In this document: positions 34,244 to 44,012 of the stretch, one piece after another
Layout of the letters: each line of letters starts with the position of its first letter
Numbering within the stretch: position 1 is the first letter of the stretch
Assembly (NCBI GenBank): GCA_019752375.1
Contig: JAIEMG010000027.1
Location: 1 to 44,012, forward strand
Direction of reading: 5' to 3'
DNA: 44,012 nt
Source: Gemmataceae bacterium
Lineage (GTDB): Bacteria; Planctomycetota; Planctomycetia; Gemmatales; Gemmataceae
Made by a program: the position numbers and the translations under genes
The notes under the pieces: generated by a model
Told to the model about the DNA's origin: nothing
Database searches by the model: none
The model's input: the letters and a program-made list of their open reading frames with translations, nothing else

Positions 34244-35497
34244 TCAGCCTGCAAGGATAGCGCTGACGTCGATGAGATACAGTTGCCGGCCATTGCCCCC
34301 GTGCGGTGAGTCGATGACGACCTTCTTGCCGTCCGGGCTGAAGCGTGGATGGGTATCGCAGCGCCATTCGCCGGTGTATTCCGGCGGCGAGCGGAAATGG
34401 CCCAGCGGGTGGCGCTTGCCCGACTTCGTGTCGAACAGGTAGGGATGCTGCAGGCGCTCCTTGTCGGGATACGTGTCGTTCAGGATCCACTGGTTGCCCG
34501 GCAAGTAGGTGCAGTGGCCGTTCACGGTCATCACATCCTTGCCGACGACTTCAACCCGGTCGGTCCGGTCCTTGTAGAGGTAGAAGCGGTCGCCGTGCGA
34601 AGGATGGAGTGCCCAGGCCAGGATGTGCTGCGCGTCGCGCCAGATGAAGTGCGACGTCTTGCCGAAGGGATCGAGCACGTGCAGGTCCTTGCCGTCGGCG
34701 CCGGCCGTGATCATGCGCGTGGAGAACCCCATGCCGTCTTTCTCGCCGCGCCAGCGGTGCAGGAAGACGAAGCGGCTGCCGTCGGGCGCCCAGAGCAGAT
34801 GGTTAAACCAGTGCTTGGCGCCCTTCCAGTCGCGCTCGGCGTTGGGAAACTTCATGACGTCAGCGATGGAGAAAAGCAAAGTCTGCTTGCCCGATGCCAG
34901 GTCGATCTTCCAGATACCGCTGTCGTCGGGCGCGAGCTTGGCCTTGGCAGGATCGGCAATGCCGGCGTAGCCATAGCCGGGCCGCACGTCGTTGAGGCGA
35001 CGAAAGTCCGGTGTAATGCCCGTTCGCCCGTCGGGACTGACGGCATACACCGGGACCGGCAGCGTGCGCTTCTTGCGTGACTTCACGTCGAGGATGTGAC
35101 AGACGAAGCGGTCGTCCTGGCGGTCGTTCCAGAGCACTTCGGTTTTCGAGCCCGGCAGCCACTGGAGCATGCAGCCTTGCTGCCAGTTCCACGCGCGGCT
35201 CTCGCCCAGCTCGATCCAGCGGTCCTTGTCCTCCAGATCGACCATGCCGACCTTGATGACGTTGTCCGCCGTTGGCGACCGATGTTCGAAGTCCACCTCC
35301 ATGCCCAGGACATGTCGGCTGGCCGGGTCGAACTCCAGCTTGTCGTAGTAGCCAAACCAGTGAAACTTCGGCCCCTTGGTGATGGCACGCACCGATGGCA
35401 GTTTCTCGTCGTCGGCTGCGTGGAGGCAACGACTGCCACTCAGGCCGGCAACGGCGAGCGCCTTGAGGAAATCGCGTCGGGAGGAGCGAATTGGCAC
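34244..35497 (-). CDS. Tat-exported six-bladed beta-propeller (TolB/oligogalacturonate-lyase-like) protein
   Basis: A 417-residue exported protein. The N-terminus SSRRDFLKALAVAGLSG is a clear Tat signal, which implies folding before export. The rest contains repeated propeller strands such as VYAVSPDGRTGITPDF, LLWAPDGSRFVFLHRW and RFSPDGKKVVIDSPHGG. Features such as WNDRQDDRF, GHCTYLPGNQWILNDTYP and DTHPRFSPDG resemble oligogalacturonate lyase-like propellers, but lyase activity is only a guess. The ATG at 35497 is preceded by GGAG. It is followed on the same strand by the WD40 gene after a 271-base gap in which no gene was seen. Confidence 0.75.
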   Translation of the reverse strand: MPIRSSRRDFLKALAVAGLSGSRCLHAADDEKLPSVRAITKGPKFHWFGYYDKLEFDPASRHVLGMEVDFEHRSPTADNVIKVGMVDLEDKDRWIELGESRAWNWQQGCMLQWLPGSKTEVLWNDRQDDRFVCHILDVKSRKKRTLPVPVYAVSPDGRTGITPDFRRLNDVRPGYGYAGIADPAKAKLAPDDSGIWKIDLASGKQTLLFSIADVMKFPNAERDWKGAKHWFNHLLWAPDGSRFVFLHRWRGEKDGMGFSTRMITAGADGKDLHVLDPFGKTSHFIWRDAQHILAWALHPSHGDRFYLYKDRTDRVEVVGKDVMTVNGHCTYLPGNQWILNDTYPDKERLQHPYLFDTKSGKRHPLGHFRSPPEYTGEWRCDTHPRFSPDGKKVVIDSPHGGNGRQLYLIDVSAILAG

Positions 35498-35821
35498 GGC
35501 GGGGCTCCTGAATGGTGCGGGACGTCGACGATTGACTTCGGCCTATTCTCCCTGGAGACGGGATAGTTCACCAGCGAGTTTCACGCTGCACCGAACCGGT
35601 GGCACAGACATTTCTGTTCGTGCCGGGCCGGCAAGACGTCTTGTAATCGCGGATGATGACGGCGTCCCTGGTCTCGAATATGTTGACCAAGGGCGTGCGC
35701 GGCGCGATGCCGTGGTCGTCTTGGTCGCCGAAGGCTACTTCGAGCGGCAAACACTTACAAGAGTGCGTGGCAACTCAGCAGTGAGGTTTCGACTCCCGCT
35801 TCGGTGAAGGGTGCCATTCCG
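35498..35821. other. intergenic region, no gene supported
   Basis: This 324-base gap lies between the propeller protein and the end of the suf operon. Short frames on both strands (such as one at 35568-35750 on the minus strand) have no ribosome site or recognisable motif. No strong terminator hairpin was found after the DUF59 gene stop. Confidence 0.4.
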
Positions 35822-36190
35822 TCAATAATCGAGACCAAGTTGGAGACGTGCGGCTTCCGACATGCGGCTGGGCTCCCATGTCGGTTCCCAGACGATGTCC
35901 ACCTTTACCGAGGTGACACCGGGCACCGTCTGCGCCTTCGCCTGCACGTCCGGTGGCAGGGTACCCGCGGCAGGGCAAGCCGGCGATGTCAGCGTCATGC
36001 GAATGGTCACGGCGCCGGATGGATCGATGTCGATGCCGTAGATGAGGCCAAGCTCGTGGATGTTAACGGGGATTTCCGGGTCGAAGCAGGTGCGCAGGGC
36101 GGCGATGATCTTTTCTTCCAGCTCCTGGAAACGCACGGCCTCCGCAACTTTTGCTTCGATGTCGGCCGGCGGTAGAGAAGGCGTATCCAT
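35822..36190 (-). CDS. sufT: DUF59/MIP18-family iron-sulfur assembly protein (SufT-like)
   Basis: A 122-residue protein of the DUF59 (MIP18) family that helps mature iron-sulfur proteins. It has the family signature TCFDPEIPVNIHELGLIYGIDI followed by VTIRMTLTSPACPAAGTLP with the conserved Cys, and a C-terminal VKVDIVWEPTWEPSRMSE. It is the last gene of the suf operon, 15 bases after sufS::sufE. SufT proteins support cluster delivery when iron-sulfur demand is high. The ATG at 36190 fits the family start. Confidence 0.88.
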   Translation of the reverse strand: MDTPSLPPADIEAKVAEAVRFQELEEKIIAALRTCFDPEIPVNIHELGLIYGIDIDPSGAVTIRMTLTSPACPAAGTLPPDVQAKAQTVPGVTSVKVDIVWEPTWEPSRMSEAARLQLGLDY

Positions 36191-36205
36191 GCAGTTTCTC
36201 GGCGG

Positions 36206-37987
36206 TTATCCTACAGCGGCCGTTTCCTGGCCAACAATGGCGGCGGCATGACGGCGAACGCGTTGCACCATGGCAGCCAGTCCGTTGCGCCGACCCAGCG
36301 TCAAGTGCTGATCGAGTCCGATGCGGTGGAAGAAGCCCTCCACGTCAAACGCAAGTATTTCGCTGGCACGCTGGCCGGAGAAAAGCCGTTCCAGCACCGC
36401 GACCAGGCCGCGGACCAGGTCTGCATCGCTATCGCCCAGGAATTCCAGCACGTCGGCGGTCCCCGGTCGCTTGCGGGCGGCCAGGTGAACCGTGCTCTGG
36501 CAGCCGTGGACGCGGTTCGCGTCGCTCTTGAACGCGGCCGGCAGCGGTGGCAGCTTGTCGCCCATTTCCAGGACCGCCTGGTAGCGCTCGTCCCAGGCGT
36601 TCAGGAACTCGAACAGCTCGGCCAGTTCCGCCGCCGCCGCTACGGGGCTCTCGGCGGACGCAGTGGGAAACGGCACATCAACGAGCGCCGGTCCTGTGGG
36701 CTTGGCCCGTGCGGCGACCTCGGCGACGATGTCCTCCAGTGCGGCGGCAAGGCGATCGATCTCTTCAGCAGTGTTGTACAGCGCAAACGACGCGCGAGCG
36801 GTCGCCGGCACTCCGAAACGCTCCATCACCGGCTGACAGCAGTGGTGGCCGGTCCGCACGGCAATGCCCTTCAGGTCGAGCTTGGTGCCCAGGTCCAGCG
36901 CCGAGATCGGCGGATCGTCGACCACGAAAGAGATCACCGCGGCCTTGGGCTCGGCCGTGCCGATGATGCGCAGGCCAGGCACGCCCTGGAGCTTTTCAGT
37001 GGCGTAACGCAGGAGCCGGGCTTCATGGTCGGCAATCGCGTCTTGCCCCAGTGCCTGCACGTATTCGAGCGCGGCGCCCAAGCCGACGACGCCCGCGATG
37101 TTCGGCGTGCCGGCCTCGAACTTGTAAGGCAGCACATTGTAGGTCGTCTTCGCAAAGCTGACCGATGCAATCATGTCGCCGCCGCCCTGATAGGGAGGCA
37201 TGGCTTCGAGCAGTTCCGTCTTGCCGTACAGCACACCAATGCCGGTCGGGCCATAGACCTTGTGCCCGGAGAAGGCGTAGAAGTCGCAATCCAGCGTGCG
37301 GACGTCGATGGCCATGTGCGGCACCGCCTGGGCGCCGTCAAGCAGGACCGGAATGCCGTGCCGATGCGCTGCTTCCACGATCTGCTTGGCCGGGTTGATC
37401 GTGCCTAGCGAGTTGGAGACGTGGACAATCGACACCAACTTCGTGCGCGGGTTTAGCAGCTTCTCGTACTCGTCGAATAGGAATTCACCGCGTTCGCCGA
37501 TCGGGACCACACGCAATACGGCGCCCGTCGCCTCACACAGCAACTGCCAGGGCACGATGTTGGAGTGGTGCTCCATGTGCGAGATGACGATCTCGTCGCC
37601 TGCATGGACAAACTTCCGGCCAAAGCTGCTGGCCACCAGATTGATCGCCTCGGTGGTGCCGCGAACGAAGATGATCTCTTCCGGACGGGCCGCGTTGAGG
37701 AAACGCTGTACGACGGCGCGTGCCGCCTCGTAATCGCGGGTGGCGCGCTCACCGAGTTGGTGCACCGCTCGGTGAATGTTGGCGTTATCCCGGCTGTAAT
37801 AACGGCTCAGGGCGTCGAGCACCGCATAGGGCTTCTGCGAGGTGGCGGCGTTGTCGAGGTAGATTAGCGGCCGGCCGTGGACCAGCTGGTTCAGGGCCGG
37901 GAACGTGTCGCGGATCTTCTCCAGGTCCAGCGCGGTCGGCAGCGGCTGACGCGTCGGTCGCTTCGGAGTGGTGATCATTCCGTTCAT
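36206..37987 (-). CDS. sufS-sufE: fused cysteine desulfurase SufS and sulfur acceptor SufE
   Basis: A 593-residue fusion. Residues 1-425 are SufS, the PLP enzyme that takes sulfur from cysteine: [40 protein letters not shown] lysine 243 ([10 protein letters not shown]) and catalytic Cys 383 (RTGHHCCQP). After a Pro/Ala linker (about 426-450), residues 452-580 are SufE, which accepts the persulfide on Cys 496 ([10 protein letters not shown]) and stimulates SufS. No stop or frameshift separates them, so both activities lie on one chain. The ATG at 37987 overlaps the sufD stop as ATGA; an ATG at 37978 is the alternative. A longer upstream frame is the shadow of sufD. Confidence 0.92.
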   Translation of the reverse strand: MNGMITTPKRPTRQPLPTALDLEKIRDTFPALNQLVHGRPLIYLDNAATSQKPYAVLDALSRYYSRDNANIHRAVHQLGERATRDYEAARAVVQRFLNAARPEEIIFVRGTTEAINLVASSFGRKFVHAGDEIVISHMEHHSNIVPWQLLCEATGAVLRVVPIGERGEFLFDEYEKLLNPRTKLVSIVHVSNSLGTINPAKQIVEAAHRHGIPVLLDGAQAVPHMAIDVRTLDCDFYAFSGHKVYGPTGIGVLYGKTELLEAMPPYQGGGDMIASVSFAKTTYNVLPYKFEAGTPNIAGVVGLGAALEYVQALGQDAIADHEARLLRYATEKLQGVPGLRIIGTAEPKAAVISFVVDDPPISALDLGTKLDLKGIAVRTGHHCCQPVMERFGVPATARASFALYNTAEEIDRLAAALEDIVAEVAARAKPTGPALVDVPFPTASAESPVAAAAELAELFEFLNAWDERYQAVLEMGDKLPPLPAAFKSDANRVHGCQSTVHLAARKRPGTADVLEFLGDSDADLVRGLVAVLERLFSGQRASEILAFDVEGFFHRIGLDQHLTLGRRNGLAAMVQRVRRHAAAIVGQETAAVG

Positions 37988-39312
37988 GCGACGGCCTCGC
38001 CCCCTTCCTCGCGCGGCAGCCCTTGCGACGCCAGCAGCACTTCTTCGAGCTGGGCGCGAATGGGCCGCACCTTGATCCGCTCCACGATGTCGTTGGCGAA
38101 GGCGAACGTCAGCAGGCTGCGGGCTTCGTCGCTGCCGATGCCGCGAGAGCGCAGGTAGAAAATCGCGGTCTCGTCGAGCTGCCCAACCGTGGCGCCGTGG
38201 GTACACTTCACGTCGTCGGCGAAGATTTCGAGCTGCGGCTTTGTGTCGATGACGGCATCGTTTGAAAGCAGGAGCGTCTGGTTGGTCTGCTTGGCGTCGG
38301 TCTTCTGCGCGTCGGCATGAACGAAGATCTTGCCGTTGAAGACGCCGCGGGCATGGCCGTTGAGGACCTGCTTGTACAGCTCGTGACTGGAGCAATGCGC
38401 CTTGGCGTGGTCAATGCGCGTGTGGTTATCGACAAGCTGGCGGTCGTTTGCCATCGCCAGGCCGTTAAGCGTGCATTCGCAGCCCTCGGCATCGAGCACG
38501 GAATTGGCCTCGTTGCGGACCAGGCTGCCGCCAAGCGAGACGAGATGCGACGAGAAGCGGGCCGCACGCTGCATGTGAATTTGCAGCGTGGCGATGTGAA
38601 ACGCCTCGGTGCTTTCGCGCTGCACCTTGTAATGGTCGATGCCGGCGTCTTCACCCAGGACGATTTCAGTTACGGTGTTGGTGAAGTAGACGTCCCCCTC
38701 GGGGCCGACGTAGCTTTCGACGACGGTCGCCCGGCTTCCCGGCTCGGCCACGATCAGGGCGCGCGGATGCGATACGGTGGGTTCGCCGGCGGTCAACGAC
38801 ACGTAGACCAGATGGATCGGTTCGTCGAGCGTTTTCCCCTGCGGAATGTGGATGCAGGCGCCGTCGCGCAGAAAAGCGGTGTTCAGCGCGTTGAACGGGT
38901 ACTTGTCGTAGCCCGCATATCGTGCGAGATGCTGTTCCACCCACTCTGGACGCTCTTTCAGGAACGTCGCCAGGCTGCCGACGTGGATGCCATCGGTTCG
39001 CGACAGGTCCGCGGCAAAATGGCCGTTGACCAGGACGATGCGCTGCCCGTGCTCGGTGCCGGCCAGCAGTCGATCGAGCGAACGGACGCGCGGGCCCTGC
39101 CGTTCCGGGCCGGCAAGCCGAAACGGGACCTTCGTCAGCGGCGCCAGGCTGGTGAAGCGCCATTCCTCGTTGCGGAGCGTGGGAAAGCCAAGTTCCGTGA
39201 AGCGGTCCATCGCGGCCTTGCGGAGGCGTGTCAGCAGCGCGGGAGCGTCTTCCTGTTCCAGAGTGGCGTAGTCCGTCAGGTACGTGTCGTACTCTTCGCG
39301 AACGTCGATCAT
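37984..39312 (-). CDS. sufD: Fe-S cluster assembly scaffold protein SufD
   Basis: A 442-residue SufD of normal length (446 if the GTG at 39324 is used). It forms the SufBC2D scaffold on which clusters are built. Family features include [14 protein letters not shown], a central beta-helix ([46 protein letters not shown]) and the C-terminal block [40 protein letters not shown]. The ATG at 39312 (MIDVREEY) and the GTG at 39324 are both possible; neither has a clear ribosome site. It follows sufC by about 50 bases and overlaps sufS::sufE by 4. Confidence 0.92.
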   Translation of the reverse strand: MIDVREEYDTYLTDYATLEQEDAPALLTRLRKAAMDRFTELGFPTLRNEEWRFTSLAPLTKVPFRLAGPERQGPRVRSLDRLLAGTEHGQRIVLVNGHFAADLSRTDGIHVGSLATFLKERPEWVEQHLARYAGYDKYPFNALNTAFLRDGACIHIPQGKTLDEPIHLVYVSLTAGEPTVSHPRALIVAEPGSRATVVESYVGPEGDVYFTNTVTEIVLGEDAGIDHYKVQRESTEAFHIATLQIHMQRAARFSSHLVSLGGSLVRNEANSVLDAEGCECTLNGLAMANDRQLVDNHTRIDHAKAHCSSHELYKQVLNGHARGVFNGKIFVHADAQKTDAKQTNQTLLLSNDAVIDTKPQLEIFADDVKCTHGATVGQLDETAIFYLRSRGIGSDEARSLLTFAFANDIVERIKVRPIRAQLEEVLLASQGLPREEGGEAVA

Positions 39313-39364
39313 GAGGTGGTTCACCCTCTCACCAGTCCAATGTGCCGTAACGGCTCGCTTCGTG

Positions 39365-40144
<780 letters not shown>

Positions 40145-40152
40145 TATTGCTG

Positions 40153-40899
40153 TCAGCTCCCTGAACTGTTGCTCGTTTCGGCAGCCAATAGTTGCTGTTC
40201 TCGCCGGAGCGGTGGCCGCACGTTGTCTTGAAACTTCGGATCACTCGCGCCCATGCGGCGGTAATTCTCGCGGGCTTGTTGGAGGCTCAGTGCGCCGTTG
40301 GGACCGCCGCGTATTGCGACCGCGTCCGCATCGTCTTGACCGTCATCTTCCCAGAAACAAACGGGACATATCTCAAAGCCCCCGCGCTCGCTCAGAGTTA
40401 GGTAATGACAGCACGGGCAAGGATACACTGTCCCTTCGCCTGGTCCGCAAACTGTCGACTTCTGTTCAAATACGTCGACGTAGTGATAGAACCAAACGAT
40501 TCCCGGGTCTGTCGATCGGGCCGTTTCCAGCAAGACATCGTCCTCGATGTCATAAATGTTCACATGGGCCAGGGCAGCCAACCGAAAGAAAAGTTGTCCC
40601 AACGTCCATTCGGGACATCGATGCGACAGCGTCTCCAATGTCCGCACCAGATGGGTACGAATTAGGGGTGTGTCTACCAAGCCGTTGTTTTCACCTTCCC
40701 GCTGACCAGCGTGCTTGACCAGATGGCCCAACAGTGTGGACAGTGCGGTTTCGTCTCCCACGCCTTGCACAGTCCCTGGCCCGGTCTCGTCGGCAATGGA
40801 GCAGATGAAGCACAATAACTGGCCGAAGCGCATGGACGGATATAGTCGGCCGGCTTCATTGAGCTGGTGCAGCAGCTGAATTCGCACCTCAGGTATCAT
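40153..40899 (-). CDS. CPCC cysteine-rich zinc-binding-like protein in the suf operon
   Basis: A 248-residue protein. Its C-terminal part has the cysteine-rich CPCC signature (YPCPCC at 160-164, then EICPVCFWEDDGQDD), which probably binds zinc. The N-terminal 145 residues contain two similar helical units (about 6-34 and 84-112, both with a GQL core after P-x-M/W), a likely internal duplication. CPCC domains occur in small bacterial proteins, some near toxin genes, but a defence role here is speculation. The ATG at 40899 overlaps the ParB-like stop as ATGA, and it precedes sufC by 8 bases. It is not a known Suf component. Confidence 0.7.
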   Translation of the reverse strand: MIPEVRIQLLHQLNEAGRLYPSMRFGQLLCFICSIADETGPGTVQGVGDETALSTLLGHLVKHAGQREGENNGLVDTPLIRTHLVRTLETLSHRCPEWTLGQLFFRLAALAHVNIYDIEDDVLLETARSTDPGIVWFYHYVDVFEQKSTVCGPGEGTVYPCPCCHYLTLSERGGFEICPVCFWEDDGQDDADAVAIRGGPNGALSLQQARENYRRMGASDPKFQDNVRPPLRREQQLLAAETSNSSGS

Positions 40900-41199
40900 G
40901 GCAATCGATCCCCGATTGTGGGCCGCTTACTGTAATCGCGCGTCGGCCGATCCTCGACCACTTCCACGGTAATCATCTGCCCCGAAAGCAACTTCGCCAC
41001 GCGACTTGCACGTGTCACCCCGTCAATTAATTGCAGGTCGCCGCCCTTGCCGCGCACTACCCACGGCGGCGGCATCCCTGTAGTCGATGTCCCATGTATT
41101 GCAATCTGCCGCTGTAGTTTTGACAGGATCCGCACCCTGCAACCGACTCGGCGGCAACCGTAGTGTCAGCGGATCGACCGAAAGAAACTCTCTGGCCAC
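40896..41199 (-). pseudogene. ParB/Srx-like small protein, frameshifted
   Basis: From the GTG at 41199 the frame reads VAREFLSVDPLTLRLPPSRL then QGADPVK. After a run of four A (41118-41121) homology continues one frame over as LQRQIAIHGTSTTGMPPPWV, GKGGDLQLIDGVTRASRVAK and a VEV strand. Removing one A restores a 100-residue protein. The order (recognition strand, LIDG, R, AAK-like helix) resembles ParB/sulfiredoxin-fold domains, although the usual DGxRR is DGVTR. A downstream GTG at 41135 allows a truncated 79-residue product. It overlaps the CPCC gene by 4 bases. It could be decay or a sequencing error. Confidence 0.55.
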
Positions 41200-41292
41200 T
41201 CATCCCACGCTCCCCTCCAAACTCACCCCCAGCAGCTTCTGCGCCTCTACTGCAAACTCACACGGCCAGTTCGCAAATCGACTGCGGAAACT
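41200..41292 (-). pseudogene. remnant of a second sufB 3' end
   Basis: The frame ending in TGA at 41200-41202 reads [20 protein letters not shown] and then ends LEGSVG, matching the end of SufB at 41816 ([19 protein letters not shown]...). Over the last 19 codons every base difference seen is synonymous, so this copy diverged while still coding and is not a recent duplication. No start codon or upstream sufB body remains; hicB lies directly upstream. Confidence 0.75.
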
Positions 41293-41319
41293 CTTCAAGC
41301 GCCACTCCCCTCCCAGGCG

Positions 41320-41577
41320 TCATCGTTTAGCTCGCTTTGCTTTGGCCTTAGGCGTCAATTCCACATCGGTGCTGTCAAACTTCGCAGGGTCCGGCAACGC
41401 CTCGCCGTCGGCCTGACTCGTTTCGATCAGTAACTCCAGCACCTCTTGGCCGTTTTTGACAGCCTCCTGGTAGGTCGAACCTTGAGTCTTGCTGTAGGGG
41501 CCAAATTCCGGCAAAGTCACGACGTAGACTTGGTCATCATCGGACCATTGAATGACCATGCTGTAAGGACACTTCAT
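41320..41577 (-). CDS. hicB: HicB-like antitoxin (suf-embedded)
   Basis: An 85-residue protein with the HicB fold: MVIQWSDDDQVYVVTLPEFG followed by STYQEAVKNGQEVLELLIE. The C-terminus is basic (KAKAKRAKR) and may bind DNA or RNA; no ribbon-helix-helix domain is visible. The ATG at 41577 overlaps the hicA stop as ATGA, and GGAGA lies just upstream. It should neutralise the HicA toxin and perhaps repress the pair. It differs from the HicB at 20997, so the two loci are independent. Confidence 0.82.
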   Translation of the reverse strand: MKCPYSMVIQWSDDDQVYVVTLPEFGPYSKTQGSTYQEAVKNGQEVLELLIETSQADGEALPDPAKFDSTDVELTPKAKAKRAKR

Positions 41578-41780
41578 GCGTCTCCCTCCACTTCTCTGAT
41601 CGCGGCGCGAACCTGTTGCTCCTGATAATGATGCGCGTCGTCCGCGTCATTGCCTGAAAGCACAACGGGCCGGCGCTTCAAGCGCAGATGGCTCCACACC
41701 GTATGACTGCCCTTTCCAGGCCGGGATGAAAAGCCCGCTTTTTTCAGCAAGCTCTTCAACTGCCGGATCTTTTTCGGCAT
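41574..41780 (-). CDS. hicA: HicA-like mRNA interferase toxin (suf-embedded)
   Basis: A 68-residue HicA: MPKKIRQLKSLLKKAGF at the N-terminus, then the active-site segment GKGSHTVWSH with the catalytic His, and a C-terminal YQEQQVRAAIREVEG. HicA toxins cut mRNA and stop growth when free of HicB. No frameshift is seen, so the pair looks functional. It starts 35 bases after the sufB stop on the same strand, with GGAG near its start, so transcription from the suf promoter is likely. The longer frame to 42092 is the shadow of sufB. Confidence 0.85.
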   Translation of the reverse strand: MPKKIRQLKSLLKKAGFSSRPGKGSHTVWSHLRLKRRPVVLSGNDADDAHHYQEQQVRAAIREVEGDA

Positions 41781-41815
41781 GGCCCAATCTCCGAGGAGCG
41801 GTACCGCCTGGACCT

Positions 41816-43264
<1,449 letters not shown>

Positions 43265-43281
43265 ATCCACTTGATCCTTCG

Positions 43282-43803
43282 TCAATCCTTGGAAAACGAT
43301 GTCAACGAGATGAGCGAGGAGGGCGCTGCCACTTCCAACACCGCGTCGGCCAAACGCGAGCGAAGCAGCTCCGTGATGCGCCCTTCGTTCTGAAGCAAAT
43401 CGGCCAGGGTGATCTGGTCGAGCGCCCGCCTCATCCACAAGTCCAGCGTCTGCCACAAAGCCCGTAGGGTGCAGCTGCCCATGTGCACGCAGGTGTCGGT
43501 CTCGGTGCCCGGATGCTTCTGGCAGTAGCCGGGGTCCGCGAAGAGTGGTTCGCCCAGCGCCATCAGGACCGCACCCAGGTGAACTTCCGCCGGAGTGCCC
43601 GACAACCGATAACCGCCTGCTCGGCCGCGTACGCTCTCAATCAGCCCCGCCTGGCGCAGGACCGAGAGCAATTTCGCGACATAAGGCACAGAAAGACCTT
43701 CCGACGCCGCAATCTCCGGGATATTGAGCGACTGCCCTTCGTCAGCGCGGGCGAGGCGCATCAGGCAGCGCAACCCATACTCTTCCTGCGACGTAATCTT
43801 CAT
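43282..43803 (-). CDS. Rrf2-family iron-sulfur regulator (IscR/SufR-like)
   Basis: A 173-residue Rrf2-type transcription factor, first gene of the suf operon. A winged helix-turn-helix (about 1-65, [41 protein letters not shown]) is followed by three cysteines at 94, 105 and 111 ([17 protein letters not shown]) that fit a cluster-binding site like that of IscR, though the spacing differs from IscR. It probably senses cluster status and represses the operon when clusters are plentiful. The ATG at 43803 has GAGGG 4 bases upstream. The C-terminus is longer than in E. coli IscR. Confidence 0.9.
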   Translation of the reverse strand: MKITSQEEYGLRCLMRLARADEGQSLNIPEIAASEGLSVPYVAKLLSVLRQAGLIESVRGRAGGYRLSGTPAEVHLGAVLMALGEPLFADPGYCQKHPGTETDTCVHMGSCTLRALWQTLDLWMRRALDQITLADLLQNEGRITELLRSRLADAVLEVAAPSSLISLTSFSKD

Positions 43804-43837
43804 GCGTCCCTCGCGTTCGGGCTGATCGTACGCTCAT

Positions 43838-43875
43838 ATTTTAGGAACGTGTACTAAATGGTCAACTATTAGAAC
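43838..43875 (-). promoter_or_regulatory. suf operon promoter with possible IscR-type half site
   Basis: On the minus strand TTGACC (43865-43860), a 16-base spacer and TAAAAT (43843-43838) form a good -35/-10 pair 35 bases before rrf2. Overlapping the -35 is ATAGTTGAC, which equals the left half of the known type 1 IscR site; the right half is poorly matched (AGTACACG). This position would suit autorepression by the Rrf2 protein. Confidence 0.55.
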
Positions 43876-44012
43876 TGATTTCAAGACTTTTTACTACACT
43901 TTCGTTACCCATTGAAGTTGTTTCAGTTACAACAAAGTCGCGTAACTTCTCAATAACCCTGGGTCAGCGCGCAATCTGAGCAGGAAGGCGAACCGCAGCG
44001 CGGTTGGTCAGG
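43876..44012. other. upstream flank, no gene seen
   Basis: The last 137 bases, upstream of the suf promoter, include an AT-rich part (43876-43960) and no reading frame with protein character. Regulatory sequence for the suf operon or a neighbouring gene beyond the window may lie here. Confidence 0.4.

Noticed and set aside
35568..35750. Small minus-strand gene between the propeller protein and suf
   Set aside because: No ribosome site, no motif and no support from the surrounding layout.
41320..41780. Simple target-site duplication of sufB by a transposon carrying hicAB
   Set aside because: The two sufB ends differ at many synonymous sites and no transposase or terminal repeats are present, so a recent insertion with exact duplication does not fit.

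Overview
The window looks like a piece of chromosome from a planctomycete, most likely of the Gemmataceae/Gemmatales type. The DNA is GC-rich. It carries gene families that are hallmarks of that phylum: a cytochrome-c-like DUF1549/DUF1553 protein with a DUF1501 partner, Hanks-type Ser/Thr kinases (one fused to a very long propeller-like repeat), a giant DUF4175 coiled-coil protein, a secreted WD40 protein and prenyltransferase-fold proteins. No rRNA or tRNA gene was recognised. All assignments come from reading motifs and gene order; no database search was run.

Layout. 1-417: palindromic repeats. 418-3203 (+): Ser/Thr kinase and a NagA-like deacetylase. 3211-3391: REP-like repeats. 3408-12440 (-): two prenyltransferase-fold paralogues around a 1932-residue DUF4175 protein, then a TIM-barrel sugar isomerase-like gene. 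12729-18039 (-): a 1295-residue kinase with an 18-fold repeat, an orphan ABC ATPase and a conserved hypothetical. 18415-24681 (+): DUF1549/1553 protein, hicB with a frameshifted hicA, more REP-like repeats, DUF1501 protein, short-chain dehydrogenase and a small four-helix membrane protein. 24998-28041 (+): clpB and a small membrane protein. 28058-29494 (-): cardiolipin synthase-like. 29882-30997 (+): HtrA-like protease, followed by a possible structured RNA with a terminator. 31291-35497 (-): WD40 protein and a Tat-exported beta-propeller protein. 35822-43803 (-): a suf iron-sulfur cluster operon.

The suf operon reads rrf2 - sufB - [hicA - hicB - sufB-tail remnant - ParB-like gene - CPCC gene] - sufC - sufD - sufS::sufE - DUF59. 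The core genes are intact. A roughly 1.6 kb accessory block sits between sufB and sufC in the same orientation, with overlapping or nearly touching genes, so it is probably co-transcribed with the housekeeping operon. It contains an apparently intact hicAB toxin-antitoxin pair, a second diverged copy of the last ~30 codons of sufB, and a ParB/Srx-like gene broken by one extra base. This block is the most unusual part of the window. sufS and sufE are fused into one reading frame, so desulfurase and sulfur acceptor are made as one chain.

Other points worth attention: a heptanucleotide tandem repeat inside the catalytic domain of the large kinase, where changes in unit number could switch the frame; a second hicBA locus whose toxin is frameshifted; and a GC-rich structured intergenic region at about 31090-31283.
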